Shown piece after piece: positions 11,301-19,660 of a stretch of 64,000 nt of DNA (its first letter is position 1; each line of letters starts with the position of its first letter). The DNA is from Lepus europaeus (lineage: Eukaryota > Chordata > Mammalia > Lagomorpha > Leporidae). Both the position numbers and the translations under genes were made by a program. The notes beneath the pieces are model-generated. The model worked only from the letters and a program-made list of their open reading frames with translations. It had not been told where the DNA came from and searched no databases. Location of the stretch: contig NC_084831.1 in NCBI RefSeq assembly GCF_033115175.1, forward strand, positions 77,819,502-77,883,501, given 5' to 3'.

Positions 11301-14300
11301 ACAGGCCTAATAATTAGAAATCTTGGTGTTTTTCACAAGAAAGTAAAAAGAGTGGAGGGGGGAGAGGGAGAGAGAGGGAGGAAAGAGAGAGAGAGAGAAA
11401 GAAAAAAAGAGAGAGAAATACAGTTTTTTAAATATGCGCTCAATCTTGTTTTTCATTTTTTAAATTTTACAGACCACATGTTGTGTACACTGACACTATA
11501 ACACCTTCTTGTTAGATGATCTTCAAGTTTAAAAGAAAAAACCCAAAATACTTAGACTTAGCAAACTATGGTGGAGGAGGGAAAGTGGGAACACTGTTTA
11601 GTCAATCACCTTTTACTGAGGCATTTGCTACAGTCATTGAAGAGTGACTTGTCGAGACGCTTAGAAAATGTTTCTCATCAAATTTCCACCTTTTGGCAAG
11701 GACACTGAGCCTCTTAACTAAGTCAAGCTCTAAGCTAACCAGTTGAATTCATCAAATAATTGCAGAGCAGAACATCATAGAGTAGATAGGTGTACAAGCT
11801 GATAGAGTGATGATTCTTGATGCTAGATGATCAGTACAAGGAGTGTTGTACTTTTCTATATGCAAATATTGGAGGAAAAAAATATGACTTCCAAGGCCAG
11901 ATTACCTGGTTTTAGTTATCAACTACATCAGTTACAAGTTTTATAACATTGCAGGTTATCACATAAAGTCTCATTTAATTCATCTATAAAATGAGGGCAA
12001 TGATAGTAGAATTTATCTAATCAAAGATTTTAGGAAGATTAAATGAGTAAATTCAAGTAAAACTCACAGAACAAAGTCTAGAAAGTAGGAGGTACTCGTT
12101 AGGTGTCGGTTATTTTAACCAAAAGTAACTTAAAGGCTACCTTTTTAAAGAAAGTGTTTCCAACCAACAGATCAAACTAGTTGAAAGTATTGCTATAGAA
12201 CCGCAATAGCTGGGTCCACCCATCCAACAGGCACGAAGTCAGTCACTGACATCATTGCAATAAAGTGGGTATTTATTTCAAAGTGCAGAGCATGATCTGG
12301 GCAGCTTTTGCTTAATTTCCAGGCTCCCCTGGGAAGGTTAGGGTTAGAAGTGAAGGTTCCTATAGATTGTAAATGGGGCTGAGAGGAGCATGTTTAGCTC
12401 ATGTCCAAGTTCCTGGTTGATCACTGGTGCTCATCACCTTCCTTTGACTGGTCAGTGATGTTGTGCTCTGTAGGGAATTTTTACGGTGGCCAGGTGGGCT
12501 TCAGTGGTCTGCAGGTTACATAAGTGGTAGTTACCTTTTGTTCCAGACCTGGAATTTCCCTTCCTGCACCTGGAATTCCCCTAAACAAACCCCTCTGGAC
12601 AATACTGGCTAACAAAGCCTTGCTGAGAGGGAAATGGTTTCTTGAGTCTGGCGATTAGAACCTTGTAGGGCCAGCTGTACAACTCTCTCAATCCAGAGAA
12701 TTCCTTTTGATAAAGGCAGGCAAGGACACCTTGCACTAAGGGAGACAGATGAAAGGCTTGGTGCTGCCTTTACATTATAGGGGTTGGGTAGAGTCTCAAA
12801 TGTGTTTGAGTTTTTTCTTTCGTTTTATTTTTTAAACCACAACATGATATATAATATCAACAGGCATTTCCATTTGTGTCTAAATTCTCAAAATTTCTTT
12901 ATTTTTCTTGATTCAGCTTCTCAGCTCCTGGTGTGCAATCCAAATATCTATAGCTGTTCCATCCCAGCCATCTTTCTCCAGGAGCTCAGCCACATGGCCC
13001 GGCTCTGCACCACGGCCAGCTCCTCAGAGAGTCCCATCCGCCGTGTCGCCACACTGCAGTCGGCCCAGGGACACAGTTTCCTCCATTTTGCAAAGTCTGA
13101 TTCTTTCCTGGACGGTATGAAAGACCATCCCCAAACAATGTGCTATATAACCCTGCTGTTGGACTCACTATGGATTGCTTAAAGGAAATGTTCTAATTCT
13201 TTGGGGGAAGATCAGTAGCAAAGAAGAGAGCAAATAGGAATGAAAGGGAAGAGGGCAGTCAAGGATCCATTCAAACATTTGTCTTCTCCATCTGAATAGT
13301 AGCATTGCTGATCCAGCCAGAGAAGTATCTCACAACCACAGAGCCATAAGTCAGTGACAACTCACAGTCTGAGCCCCTGCTGGGCCTCTGCCACTTCTCT
13401 CCTTCCATCCCATGGGCAGTTATTTGAAGCCTTCCTCACTCTCAAATTGTTTATGGCACTCAGGGCCCCCTCACTCACAGAGAGAACACAGATCACCGGG
13501 AGGCGTGTCTGCAGTAGTCTCACCCCTCCCCATCAACATCCTGACCAGTTCTCACTCCTTTTTACTTGTTGTCACCACAACAGCCATGTGCCCCCTTTGC
13601 GCGGTACCTACCTTAGCCTCAGAATAGTTGATTCATCTGCTTGATCTATTCGTCCTCCTGTGCTTCAAATCTGCCAATCTGCAGATTCCTGCATAGAAGT
13701 ATGACTCACCGCTCCCTCAATTCTAAAGCCACTATGTCTCTGTTTTTCTTTTTTTCCTAAAAGTTCTTTATAAAACCTTGCTAGGGCCTTCATTGGCTCA
13801 GCGCTCCTTCACTGCAGTCTTGCTTCTGTCTGTGGCCACTCCAGTCTCTCCCCACTCACCAATGACTGCCTTAGATGACCTCTTGTCTTCTTTGCTTACC
13901 TGCTCCTTTCTTCCTCTACCTATCTAATAAGATTGACTGAAGGGCCACTATCTTCCAAGTTCTATGTTAAGCACTAGAGATCCCAAAATTAATAGGATAG
14001 AAATAGCCTTTGCATTGGGATGTATGGGATGTCTGCATCCCCTATCAGAGTGTCTGGATTTAAACCCTAGTCCAAGCTCCTGAGTCCAGCTTCCTATTAG
14101 TGCAGACCCTGGGAAGAATTAGTGATAGCTCAAGTAGTTGAATTTCTGCCACCCATGTCCAAGTTCAAGTCTCAGCCATTATTTGCATTTAGGTGGAGAA
14201 CAGCATATGAGAGCTCGGTCTCTTGCCTCTCTCTGGCTCTGGCTCTTGCTCTCTCTTCCTTCAAATAAATTCTTTTTAAAGGTCTCTGTAGAATTCAGCA

Positions 14301-15671
14301 CTGTTGAAACTCCTTTCTGAAACCCTTCCCTTGGCTGATTTTGAGGCATATACAACCTCCTAGTCTCTTTTCCCTTTCTTTTCATTCTCTTTTGCAGGTT
14401 GTCCTCTTGTGACTACTCCTTAGGTGATGGGGTTGGCATATCATCCTCCATCTTTTCAGATCTCACTCTGCATACCCGAGCTGGCCAATTCCAATGAGGT
14501 GTCAGGTGATCCCTGATTCTGGATCCACTGTAGACCTCTGCACTGACTGATGAATTCCACAGCAAGTGGCATACTGCTGTGCAGAGGTGGTGCAACCACA
14601 TCAGAGCCAGCAGGCTAAGCTCATCTCATCACCATCCTCCACAATTCTATTCCTTTTCTAGTACTCTCTACACTTGCCCACACATTCTAGATCCCTTATT
14701 TTTCAATAAACTCCAGATCTTTAATGACTCTGACATTTACCTTATCACCAGATTCTTTGTGACAGCTAAGATCACTTCTGTTTTTATTGTCTCAGTGACA
14801 TTGTATTTTGCTTCTCTCCTCTGTAACTCCTCCCTCCCAATTCATCCTGCACATTCCCTCTCAACTAATGTTTATGATCATCAATCAGTTTCTGTTAATT
14901 TTTTGTTAACATACCCTTAAAAATTCCCCCACTTATTTTAGAAAAATCTAAATGTAATCCATTTTAGTATGGCTTCCTAAGACCCCCAGGAACTAGCCCC
15001 TGTTTCAGAGCCATAGAGTCCCAAAATGAAATGATTACTTCTCCAGGCTTATTCTTTCCAATGGTCTTTTCAGGGCAAAAGTACACATTGCTCCCTTGGT
15101 TGCATGGAACAGAAGACATTTGCAGACACAGTGTCATCATCGTAATGATAACAATAATGCTATTTTCATATCAATTTAGCAAGCACAAGTGGTCTCCCAT
15201 CAGCTATCAATTACACTGTTATTATTGCGCATGTGACACAGCAAATGTCACATATATTCCTGAGGATATATTCCCCGATTTCTCTCAGTGTAAATACCAT
15301 CCTCACTGTTTTTCTCCTTCTAAACCCTAGACATTTTTGCAGCCTGGATGGCTCAACATTTGAAGACACACTTGCTAACAGAAACCTGGCAGCGAAAAAG
15401 GCAAGAGCTTCCTTCAAACTGCTCCCTTCCTTACCATGTCTACAACATCAGAGCAATTAAGATATCTCGAAGATCTTACTTCAGTTCTTACCAGGATCAT
15501 TCCAAATGGTGTGTTTCCCAAAAGAGCACCAAAAATCACTGGACATGTATTGGAGACCTAAATCGGAGCCCACACCAAGCTCTCCGAAGTGGAGGATTCA
15601 TTTGTACCCAGAATCAGCATATTTATCAAGCATTTCAAGGATTAGTTTTATATCATGAGAACTGTAATTAA
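203..15671 (+). CDS. DNASE2B: Deoxyribonuclease II beta (DNASE2B/DLAD), complete six-exon gene
   Basis: Joining 203-315, 3347-3524, 8029-8110, 10787-10948, 12917-13114 and 15331-15671 gives 1074 nt, a 357-residue protein plus TAA, with every intron GT..AG and compatible phases. The product is an acid, divalent-cation-independent endonuclease of the DNase II family, which acts in lysosomes or is secreted and degrades nuclear DNA in differentiating lens fibre cells (known for the family). Seen here: a hydrophobic signal peptide at about residues 1-24; mature enzyme from about residue 25; an HTK motif at 122-124 and an HSK motif at 301-303, the two phospholipase-D-like His-x-Lys halves of the active site; N-glycosylation sequons at Asn77, Asn99, Asn115, Asn274 and Asn322. 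The exon 4 text GFWLIHSIPRFPPIPEEGY and the YQDHSKWC block identify the beta rather than the alpha paralogue. The frame is intact, with no stop or frameshift, so the gene looks functional. A second isoform with a different first exon cannot be judged here. Confidence 0.95.
955..2035 (-). mobile_element. L2 LINE fragment, interrupted by a CSINE
   Basis: The left end (TGCCAGGCTCTGTGCTGAGC and then a CCTGCCCTGAAG segment) resembles the reverse complement of the L2 3' end. The right part, from about 1520 to 2030, follows the purine-rich reverse-complement L2 body (aggctt/ggtgatg/tttctggcttctggg pattern). A young CSINE at 1140-1506 splits it. Eroded, no coding frame. It lies in DNASE2B intron 1. 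Confidence 0.5.
1140..1506 (-). mobile_element. CSINE (young type) with 13-bp target-site duplication
   Basis: A poly-T/TTTTG tract, then the reverse complement of the CSINE body, ending in GCCGCGGCGCCGGCC. It is flanked by perfect repeats TTGAGCCATGTTT at 1127-1139 and 1507-1519. The tail goes straight from CTGTC to poly-A, as in the other young-type copies here. Confidence 0.95.
2036..2634. other. Intron 1 stretch without recognised feature
   Basis: Contains a 138-codon + frame (2016-2432) with no recognisable domain, no conserved look and no splice context; I treat it as chance. No repeat family was recognised. Confidence 0.4.
2635..2823 (+). mobile_element. MER5-type hAT-Charlie MITE
   Basis: Segments TGGTTCTCAACTGAG, GACACTGTCTGGGAACATTTTT, CTACTGGCATCTAATCAGTGG and CCTACAATGCACAGGACAGC follow the MER5A/B consensus in order. 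The end, near CTGAGAACCTCTG, looks like the opposite inverted terminus. Eroded and non-autonomous. Confidence 0.75.
2824..3346. other. Rest of intron 1, no recognised feature
   Basis: Unique-looking sequence leading to the exon 2 acceptor. A pyrimidine tract TTTTCTTTTTTAG lies immediately before 3347. Nothing else could be named. Confidence 0.4.
3347..3524 (+). CDS. DNASE2B: DNASE2B coding exon 2
   Basis: The acceptor TTCTTTTTTAG precedes 3347 and the donor GTATGG follows 3524. The first base completes Trp38, and 59 codons give residues 39-97 (FTFYKLPKRQ at the start, LQQLYEADASE at the end). It contains the LEYLYLDSTTRSW block typical of DNase II beta and a glycosylation sequon at Asn77. 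The exon ends exactly on a codon boundary. Intron 2 is 3525-8028 and carries two CSINEs and an LTR-like relic. Confidence 0.92.
3525..4594. other. Intron 2, 5' part: mostly unassigned, small MIR-like pieces
   Basis: Two short segments resemble MIR core sequence: about 4325-4400 (GGGCTCTGTGCTTGACC, AATTTAATGCCCACAATAC) and about 4535-4590 (CATGTGCCAAGCACTGTTCTAGGCGC). Both are too short for certainty. The rest is unassigned. Confidence 0.35.
4595..4926 (+). mobile_element. CSINE (older type)
   Basis: The head GGGTCCACCATTGTGGTGTAGCAGG leads through the C-repeat body to a CT-rich run and an AAATAAATAATCTTT tail. AAAAATTATTT-like sequence on both sides may be a degraded target-site duplication. 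Confidence 0.88.
4927..5460. other. Intron 2 stretch without recognised feature
   Basis: AT-rich unique sequence with a poly-A run near 5278-5287. No repeat or exon recognised. Confidence 0.35.
5461..5850 (+). mobile_element. LTR-like relic (endogenous retrovirus class), sense to DNASE2B
   Basis: Starts with TG (TGTAAAGATT), has a TATA-like TATAAAGG at 5686-5693 and, about 70 bp further on, AATAAA at 5760-5765 followed by a TGTGCTTTTCTC stretch, in the U3-R-U5 order of a retroviral LTR. The right end is uncertain. No internal gag/pol/env sequence is seen, so this would be a solitary LTR. It could also be a chance arrangement. Confidence 0.5.
5851..6435. other. Intron 2 stretch without recognised feature
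   Basis: Unassigned sequence between the LTR-like relic and the CSINE at 6447. No exon-like frame with splice sites was seen. Confidence 0.35.
6447..6713 (-). mobile_element. CSINE with internal deletion and target-site duplication
   Basis: Poly-A/T head, CSINE body in reverse complement, ending GCGCCGGCT. Flanked by CTCCCTATTCT (6436-6446) and CTCCCTGTTCT (6714-6724). About 60 bases around the usual GGTTCACTCCCCAAATGG segment are missing, leaving a 267-bp copy. Confidence 0.92.
6725..8028. other. Intron 2, 3' part, no recognised feature
   Basis: Unique-looking AT-rich sequence with poly-T runs near 7204. Ends in the exon 3 acceptor TATTCCTGCAG. No repeat family recognised. Confidence 0.35.
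8029..8110 (+). CDS. DNASE2B: DNASE2B coding exon 3 (first HxK active-site motif)
   Basis: The acceptor ATTCCTGCAG precedes 8029 and the donor GTATGA follows 8110. The exon encodes residues 98-124 plus the first base of Gly125: a TAYLIYNDGVPK segment followed by YGHTKG. The HTK at 122-124 is the N-terminal His-x-Lys motif expected in the DNase II active site. Sequons occur at Asn99 and Asn115. This is the shortest internal exon, 82 nt. Intron 3 is 8111-10786. Confidence 0.92.
8312..8370. repeat. Compound microsatellite (CT)n(TA)n(CA)n
   Basis: Three adjoining dinucleotide runs: CT from about 8312, TA from about 8339, CA to about 8370. A more irregular CA/TA tract continues to about 8480. Located in DNASE2B intron 3. 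Confidence 0.95.
8511..8850 (-). mobile_element. CSINE with 17-bp target-site duplication
   Basis: ATTT-rich tail complement, CSINE body, end ACATCGGCCC. Flanked by CAGACTGATTTACTATT (8494-8510) and CAGATTGATTTGCTATT (8851-8867), a 17-bp duplication with two mismatches. Confidence 0.93.
8869..10386. other. Intron 3 stretch, AT-rich, possible hAT fragment
   Basis: Strongly AT-rich from 8880 to 9240. About 9480-9535 (ATATGGCCCATGGGCTGCCAGTTTGC, then CTGATTTAGA) resembles the terminal part of a hAT-Charlie element. The remainder is unassigned. Confidence 0.35.
10387..10411. repeat. Perfect 11-bp inverted repeat with 3-bp loop
   Basis: TAAGCCAGTTT (10387-10397), TTG loop, AAACTGGCTTA (10401-10411). 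A compact palindrome in intron 3, about 375 bp before exon 4. Confidence 0.9.
10787..10948 (+). CDS. DNASE2B: DNASE2B coding exon 4
   Basis: The acceptor CTTCGGTAG precedes 10787 and the donor GTAACA follows 10948. The exon completes Gly125 and encodes residues 126-178 plus one base of residue 179. LLLWNRVQGFWLIHSIPRF followed by a Pro/Glu/Gly-rich turn and GQSGICVTFKY is a highly characteristic DNase II beta segment. Reading through the donor gives a short tail and a stop at about 11020. Intron 4 is 10949-12916. Confidence 0.93.
11344..11420. repeat. GA-rich low-complexity tract
   Basis: Interrupted GAGA/GAAA purine run in intron 4 of DNASE2B, sense strand purine. Confidence 0.85.
11905..12110 (-). 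mobile_element. MIR SINE fragment
   Basis: CATTTAATTCATCTATAAAATGAGGGCAATGATAGTAG followed by GATTAAATGAGTAAATTCAAGTAAAACTCACAGAAC follows the reverse-complement MIR core and downstream part. Lies in DNASE2B intron 4. Confidence 0.7.
12211..12700 (-). mobile_element. LTR-like relic, antisense, in DNASE2B intron 4
   Basis: Begins with TG on the + strand and carries TTTATT at 12272-12277 (AATAAA on the minus strand) close to that end, as expected for a minus-strand U5/R end. The right boundary is unclear. No target duplication or internal domain found. It ends about 200 bp before exon 5. The assignment is tentative. Confidence 0.35.
12917..13114 (+). CDS. DNASE2B: DNASE2B coding exon 5
   Basis: The acceptor TTGATTCAG precedes 12917 and the donor GTATGA follows 13114. 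The exon encodes residues 180-244 plus split codons at both ends: SQLLVCNPNIYSCSIPA at the start and FLHFAKSDSFLD at the end. Paired cysteines in VCNPN and YSCS match the family. The central part is the least conserved-looking segment of the protein. Intron 5 is 13115-15330. Confidence 0.93.
13115..14017. other. Intron 5, pyrimidine-rich stretch, possible L2 remnant
   Basis: C/T-rich text at 13360-13960. The last part, 13925-14015 (AGTTCTATGTTAAGCACTAGAGATCCC), looks like the end of an L2. The remainder cannot be assigned. Confidence 0.3.
14018..14282 (+). mobile_element. Degenerate CSINE
   Basis: Recognisable blocks: GATGTCTGCATCCC, GAGTCCAGCTTCCTATTAGTGCA, GGGAAGAATTAGTGATAGCTCAAG, CCACCCATG and a CTCTCTCTGGCTCT run ending TTCAAATAAATTCTTTTT. 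Clearly older and more diverged than the other copies. Confidence 0.7.
14283..15330. other. Intron 5, 3' part, no recognised feature
   Basis: Unassigned sequence running to the exon 6 acceptor. Pyrimidine-rich in 14600-14930. No repeat family could be named. Confidence 0.3.
15331..15671 (+). CDS. DNASE2B: DNASE2B terminal coding exon (second HxK motif and stop)
   Basis: The acceptor TCTAAACCCTAG precedes 15331; TAA is at 15669-15671. It completes Asp245 and encodes residues 246-357. It holds the catalytic-site block SSYQDHSKWC (HSK at 301-303), the WTCIGDLNRSP motif, a GGFICTQN segment and the IYQAFQGLVLY C-terminus. Sequons are at Asn274 and Asn322. The frame is open and ends at the position expected for the family. 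Confidence 0.95.
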
Positions 15672-16009
15672 ACTTGTTGAAAGGAAGCATACATGAGTAC
15701 TATCATTGAAAGCATTGCTATTAGGCCTTCTTCCATTAGAACCATTCTTTATAAACTACAAGCAATAATCCACCCACCATCAGATAAAACACATTTATTG
15801 GGTTTGCTATTTTGTTTTCCAATCAGTGGTGATTTATCTACTTTACATTTACATATCATAAACACATTATAAACTTTTATAAATAACTAAGATGAGAATA
15901 GAGGGAATGAAATGTTTTCTAGATTAGTCAATTCCCCTCGTACATGAATGTGGCTTGCCTGGTCAGCTCATAGATTAAAATTCATCCCCTTCACAAAGAC
16001 TTCCCTCTC

Positions 16010-16041
<32 letters not shown>

Positions 16042-16262
16042 TTTTTTTTAAGAAAAAGCATTACTTCTGTACTTCCATACTATTTGGTCACATTTCTCCT
16101 ATGCTCTTTATGTCCTTGTAGTTGCTACCTACTAATTATATGACTTCGGGCAATTCATTGAAATTCTCCAGGTCCTGATTTTTTTTTTTCCATATTTGGG
16201 TATGCTCAAGCATGCAGTGAAGGGCCAAGTGCTTGACTGACATTGAAAAATTCAGGCAAGCT
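15672..16262 (+). other. DNASE2B: DNASE2B 3' UTR and downstream flank
   Basis: No canonical AATAAA is visible in the first few hundred bases after the stop. A variant GATAAA occurs near 15783-15788 and could serve as the poly(A) signal, so the 3' end is unresolved. The stretch also holds a CTT-rich tract at 16012-16040 and a short MIR-like segment at about 16118-16172. I see no further coding sequence. Confidence 0.4.
16012..16040. repeat. (CTT)n microsatellite
   Basis: About nine uninterrupted CTT units followed by a T run to about 16050. Confidence 0.95.
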
Positions 16263-16590
16263 GAGGCTTGTGCTTAGTGTAGTAGGCTAAGCCCCCACCT
16301 GCAGTGCCGGCATCCCATAGAGGCACTGGCTCATGTCCCAGGTACTCCTCTTCTGATCCAGCTCTCTGTTATGGCCTGGGAAAGCAGCAGAAGATGGCCC
16401 AAGTGCTTGGGCTCCTGCACCCACGTGGGAGACCTGAAAGAAGCTCCTGGCTCCTGGCTTCGGATCAGTTTAGCTCTGGCCATTGTGGCTATTTAGGAAA
16501 TGAACCAGCAGAAGGAAGACCTTTCTGTATCTCATCCTCTGTCTGTAGCTCTACCTCTCAAATAAATAAATAAAATCTTAAAAAAAAAAT
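16263..16590 (+). mobile_element. CSINE
   Basis: Head with TGTAGTAGGCTAAGCC, body through GGCCTGGGAAAGCAGCAGAAGATGG, tail CAAATAAATAAATAAAATCTT plus poly-A. First of three CSINEs in direct succession just downstream of DNASE2B. Confidence 0.93.
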
Positions 16591-16599
16591 TGGTAGCAC

Positions 16600-16926
16600 T
16601 GGGGGTCAGTGCTATAGTGCAGCAGGCTAAGCAGCCACTTGGAACACCAGCACCCTGTATCAGAACACTGGCTCCAATTGCAGCTGCTCTGATTCCCATC
16701 TCAAGAACTTGGGAAGGCAGTAGAAGTTAGCCCAAACACTTGGGTCCCTGCCACCCATGTAGGAGACCAGGATGGAGTTCCTGGCTGCTAGCTTCGGCCT
16801 CGCCCAGCCCTGGCTATTGCAGCTATCTGGGGAGTGAACCAGCAGATGGCATCCCTCTCTCTCTCCCCCTTTCACTGATGTTCTGTGTTGCAAATAAATA
16901 CATATATAAATCTTTGTAAAAAAAAA
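16600..16926 (+). mobile_element. CSINE
   Basis: Starts GGGGGTCAGTGCTATAGTGCAGCAGG and ends CAAATAAATACATATATAAATC plus A run. It follows the previous copy after about 10 bp, in the same orientation. Confidence 0.93.
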
Positions 16927-17006
16927 TAATTCTGGTAGATTTTGAATTTGAATCCTACTCACCCAACAAGAAAATACAAAAGAATGTTTTAAAAATAAGT
17001 AATGTT

Positions 17007-17343
17007 GGGGCCAGCGCTCTGGCCCAGCAGGTTAAAGCCCTGGCCTGAAGTGCCTGCATCCCATATGGGTGCCGGTTCTAGTCCCAGCTGCTCCTCTCCC
17101 GATCCAGCTCTCTGCTATGGCCTGGGAAAGCAGTAGAAGATGGCCCAAGTCCTTGGGCCCCTGCACCCACGTGGGAGACCCAGAAGAAGCTTCTGGCTCC
17201 TGGCTTCGGAACAGCACACCTGTGGCCGTTGCGGCTGGTTGAGGAGTGAACCAGTGGATGGAAGATATCTCTCTCTATCTCTCTGCCTCTCCTCTCTCTG
17301 TGTAACTCTGACTTTCAAATAAATAAATAAATCTTTAAAAAAG
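17007..17343 (+). mobile_element. CSINE
   Basis: GGGGCCAGCGCTCTGGCCCAGCAGG head, standard body, tail AAATAAATAAATAAATCTTTAAAAA. Directly abuts the 5'-truncated L1 that begins at about 17344. Confidence 0.95.
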
Positions 17344-17467
17344 ATTGCATTTGACTGGAAACTATATATTTAATAGGGAAAAGCTGGGCACATTTCAACA
17401 GAGATCTGGAGCCAGACACTCACCACTTTCACTGTTTTTTCTGGAACTTTTAGCTAGAGCCATCAGG

Positions 17468-17489
17468 AAAAAAAAAAAAAAGAAAGAAA

Positions 17490-17523
<34 letters not shown>

Positions 17524-17524
17524 A

Positions 17525-17576
<52 letters not shown>

Positions 17577-17578
17577 AA
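17468..17578. repeat. (GAAA)n microsatellite inside L1 ORF2
   Basis: About 110 bp of A-run followed by GAAA units, with one GGAA and one AAAAG interruption. It sits between the GCTAGAGCCATCAGG and GATGCAAATTGG segments of L1 ORF2, where a normal L1 has only a short A-rich stretch. Confidence 0.97.
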
Positions 17579-18415
17579 TCAAGGGGATGCAAATTGGAAA
17601 GGAGGAAGTCAAGCTCTCCCTGTTTGCAGATGACATGATTCTATATATAGGGGAATCCAAAGACTCCACCTAGAGACTATTAAAACTGATGAGAGAACTC
17701 AGCAAAGCTGCAGGATACAAAATCAAAACAAAAAAAGTTAATAGATTTCTTATACACCAACAATGATCTGGCTGGGAAGGAACTTATAAAAACAATCCCA
17801 TTCATAATGACTAAGTAATAATTTAAGTTCCTTAGGATAAATTTAACCAAGGATGTGAAAAATCTCTACAATGAAAATTAAAAACCTTAATGAAACAAAT
17901 AGAAGACAGAAAAAATGAAAAAGTATTCAATGTTCACAGAGTGGAAGAATTAATATTGTCAAAATGTTTGTAGAGCCCAAATAAATGTATAGATTCAATG
18001 CAATACTCAACAAAATTCTAAGGACATTCTTCACAGAACTAGAAAAAAAAATCCAAAAACTCCCATGGATATGCAGAAGACTCCGAATAGCCAACACAAT
18101 CTTCAACAATAAAAACAAAGCTGGAAGCATCACAATACCAGATTTTAAGAAACATTACAGAAATATTACAAACCAAAATAACATGGCACTGGCATAAAAA
18201 TAGACATGCAGACCAGTGGACAGAATAAAAACTCCAGAAATAAATTCACAGATCTACAACCAACTAATCTTTGACAAACATGCTAAAAAAAATTCCATGG
18301 AGAAAGGACAGTCTTTTCAACAAATGATGCTGGGAAAATTAGATTTTCACACACTTAAGTCTAAAGCAGGCTATCTTACATCCTGTATAAAAATCAACTC
18401 AAAATGGATCAAGGA

Positions 18416-18702
18416 GGGGCCAGCATTCCATATGGGTACTGGTTCGAATCCTGGCTGTTCTACTTCTGATCCAGCTCTCTGCTATGGCCTGGGAAAGCAG
18501 CAGAAGATGGTCCAAGTGCTTGGGCGCCTGCACCCATGTGGGAGACCTAGATGAAGCTCCTGGCTCCTGGCTTCTGATTGGCCCAGCTCCAGCCACTGCA
18601 GCCATTTATGCAGTGAACCAGTGGATGGAAGACCTTTCTCTCCATCTCTGCTTCTCTCTGTCTGTAACTCTCTTAAATAAATAAAGAAATCTCTTTTAAA
18701 AA
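18416..18702 (+). mobile_element. CSINE with 5' internal deletion, inside L1
   Basis: GGGGCCA is followed directly by GCATTCCATATGGG, so the A-box region of the head is missing. The rest is typical and ends CTTAAATAAATAAAGAAATCTC. Its junctions with the L1 show no clear target duplication and flank an L1 deletion. Confidence 0.92.
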
Positions 18703-19660
18703 GTAAGGAGTTCAAGAAACCCAACAACAACAAAATAAACAATCCAGGTAAGAATTGGGCAAAGGACATTTAAAGGCAAAAATACAAATGGCTGACAGAT
18801 ACTACTCATCAGGAAAATGTAAATAAAAGCACAATAAGGTGTCACCTCACTCCAATTGGATTGGCTATTATTCAAAAATCAACATATAACATGCTGGCAA
18901 GGTTATGGAGAAAAGGGCAGCACAATGCACTGTTGATGGGAATGCAGTTTGTACAATCATTATGGAAAACAGTCTGGAGAGTCCTCAAAAAACTAAAAAT
19001 GGATCTACCATATGACCCAGCTATCCCACTTCTGGCTATACATCCAAAGGAAGTGAAGTCAGCATATATAAGAGAAATCTACACCTCCATGTTTATAGCA
19101 GCCCACCTCACAATAGCAAGGGTACGGAACCAACATAGAAGTACCTCAGCTGATGACTAGATACAAAAAATATGTTTTATATGCATGATGGAATATTACT
19201 CAGTCATAAAAGAAATGAACTGTTTACATTTGGAAAAACATGGATGGAGCTGGCAATCATTATGCTACATGAAATAAGTCAGACACAGGAAGTCAAATAT
19301 CACATGTGTTCCCTTAAATGAGGAAGCTAATATATAGAGTATAAAAATTGTGGGAATGTCATATTAGCCAGAATATAGATAGTTATAAGTATTGTCTTCA
19401 CTAAATTATACCATCTACATGACAATATACCTTTCTTTTCTCACATTATGATCATTATCATGAATTCCACATTACATGATATTAATATCTCTGTTTTCAA
19501 GAAAAAAGTATGTATGTGTACATTTGTAATATCTCCATATGAGACAAATATGGGAAAGTGTTGAAATTATTCAATTTTACTTTTATGAGTACAAAAAAGT
19601 CACACTGTACCCCATACATATGTATAATTATTGTTAATAGGATATTTTAATTTAAAAACA

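Larger units (their letters stand above)
17344..19660 (+). mobile_element. L1 LINE, 5'-truncated (reverse transcriptase to 3' UTR), disrupted
   Basis: Begins within ORF2 and contains the FADDM catalytic box of the reverse transcriptase at 17623-17637, the C-terminal ORF2 segments (ATATGACCCAGCTATCCCAC, GGAATATTACTCAG) and 3' UTR. It is broken by a GAAA microsatellite (17468-17578), a CSINE (18416-18702), stops and frameshifts. About 250-270 bp of ORF2 expected around the CSINE is absent compared with the other L1 in this window. Not functional. Confidence 0.93.

Noticed and set aside
17345..17669. Lys/Glu-rich and Phe/Leu/Ser-rich frames
   Set aside because: Translations of the GAAA microsatellite on either strand.
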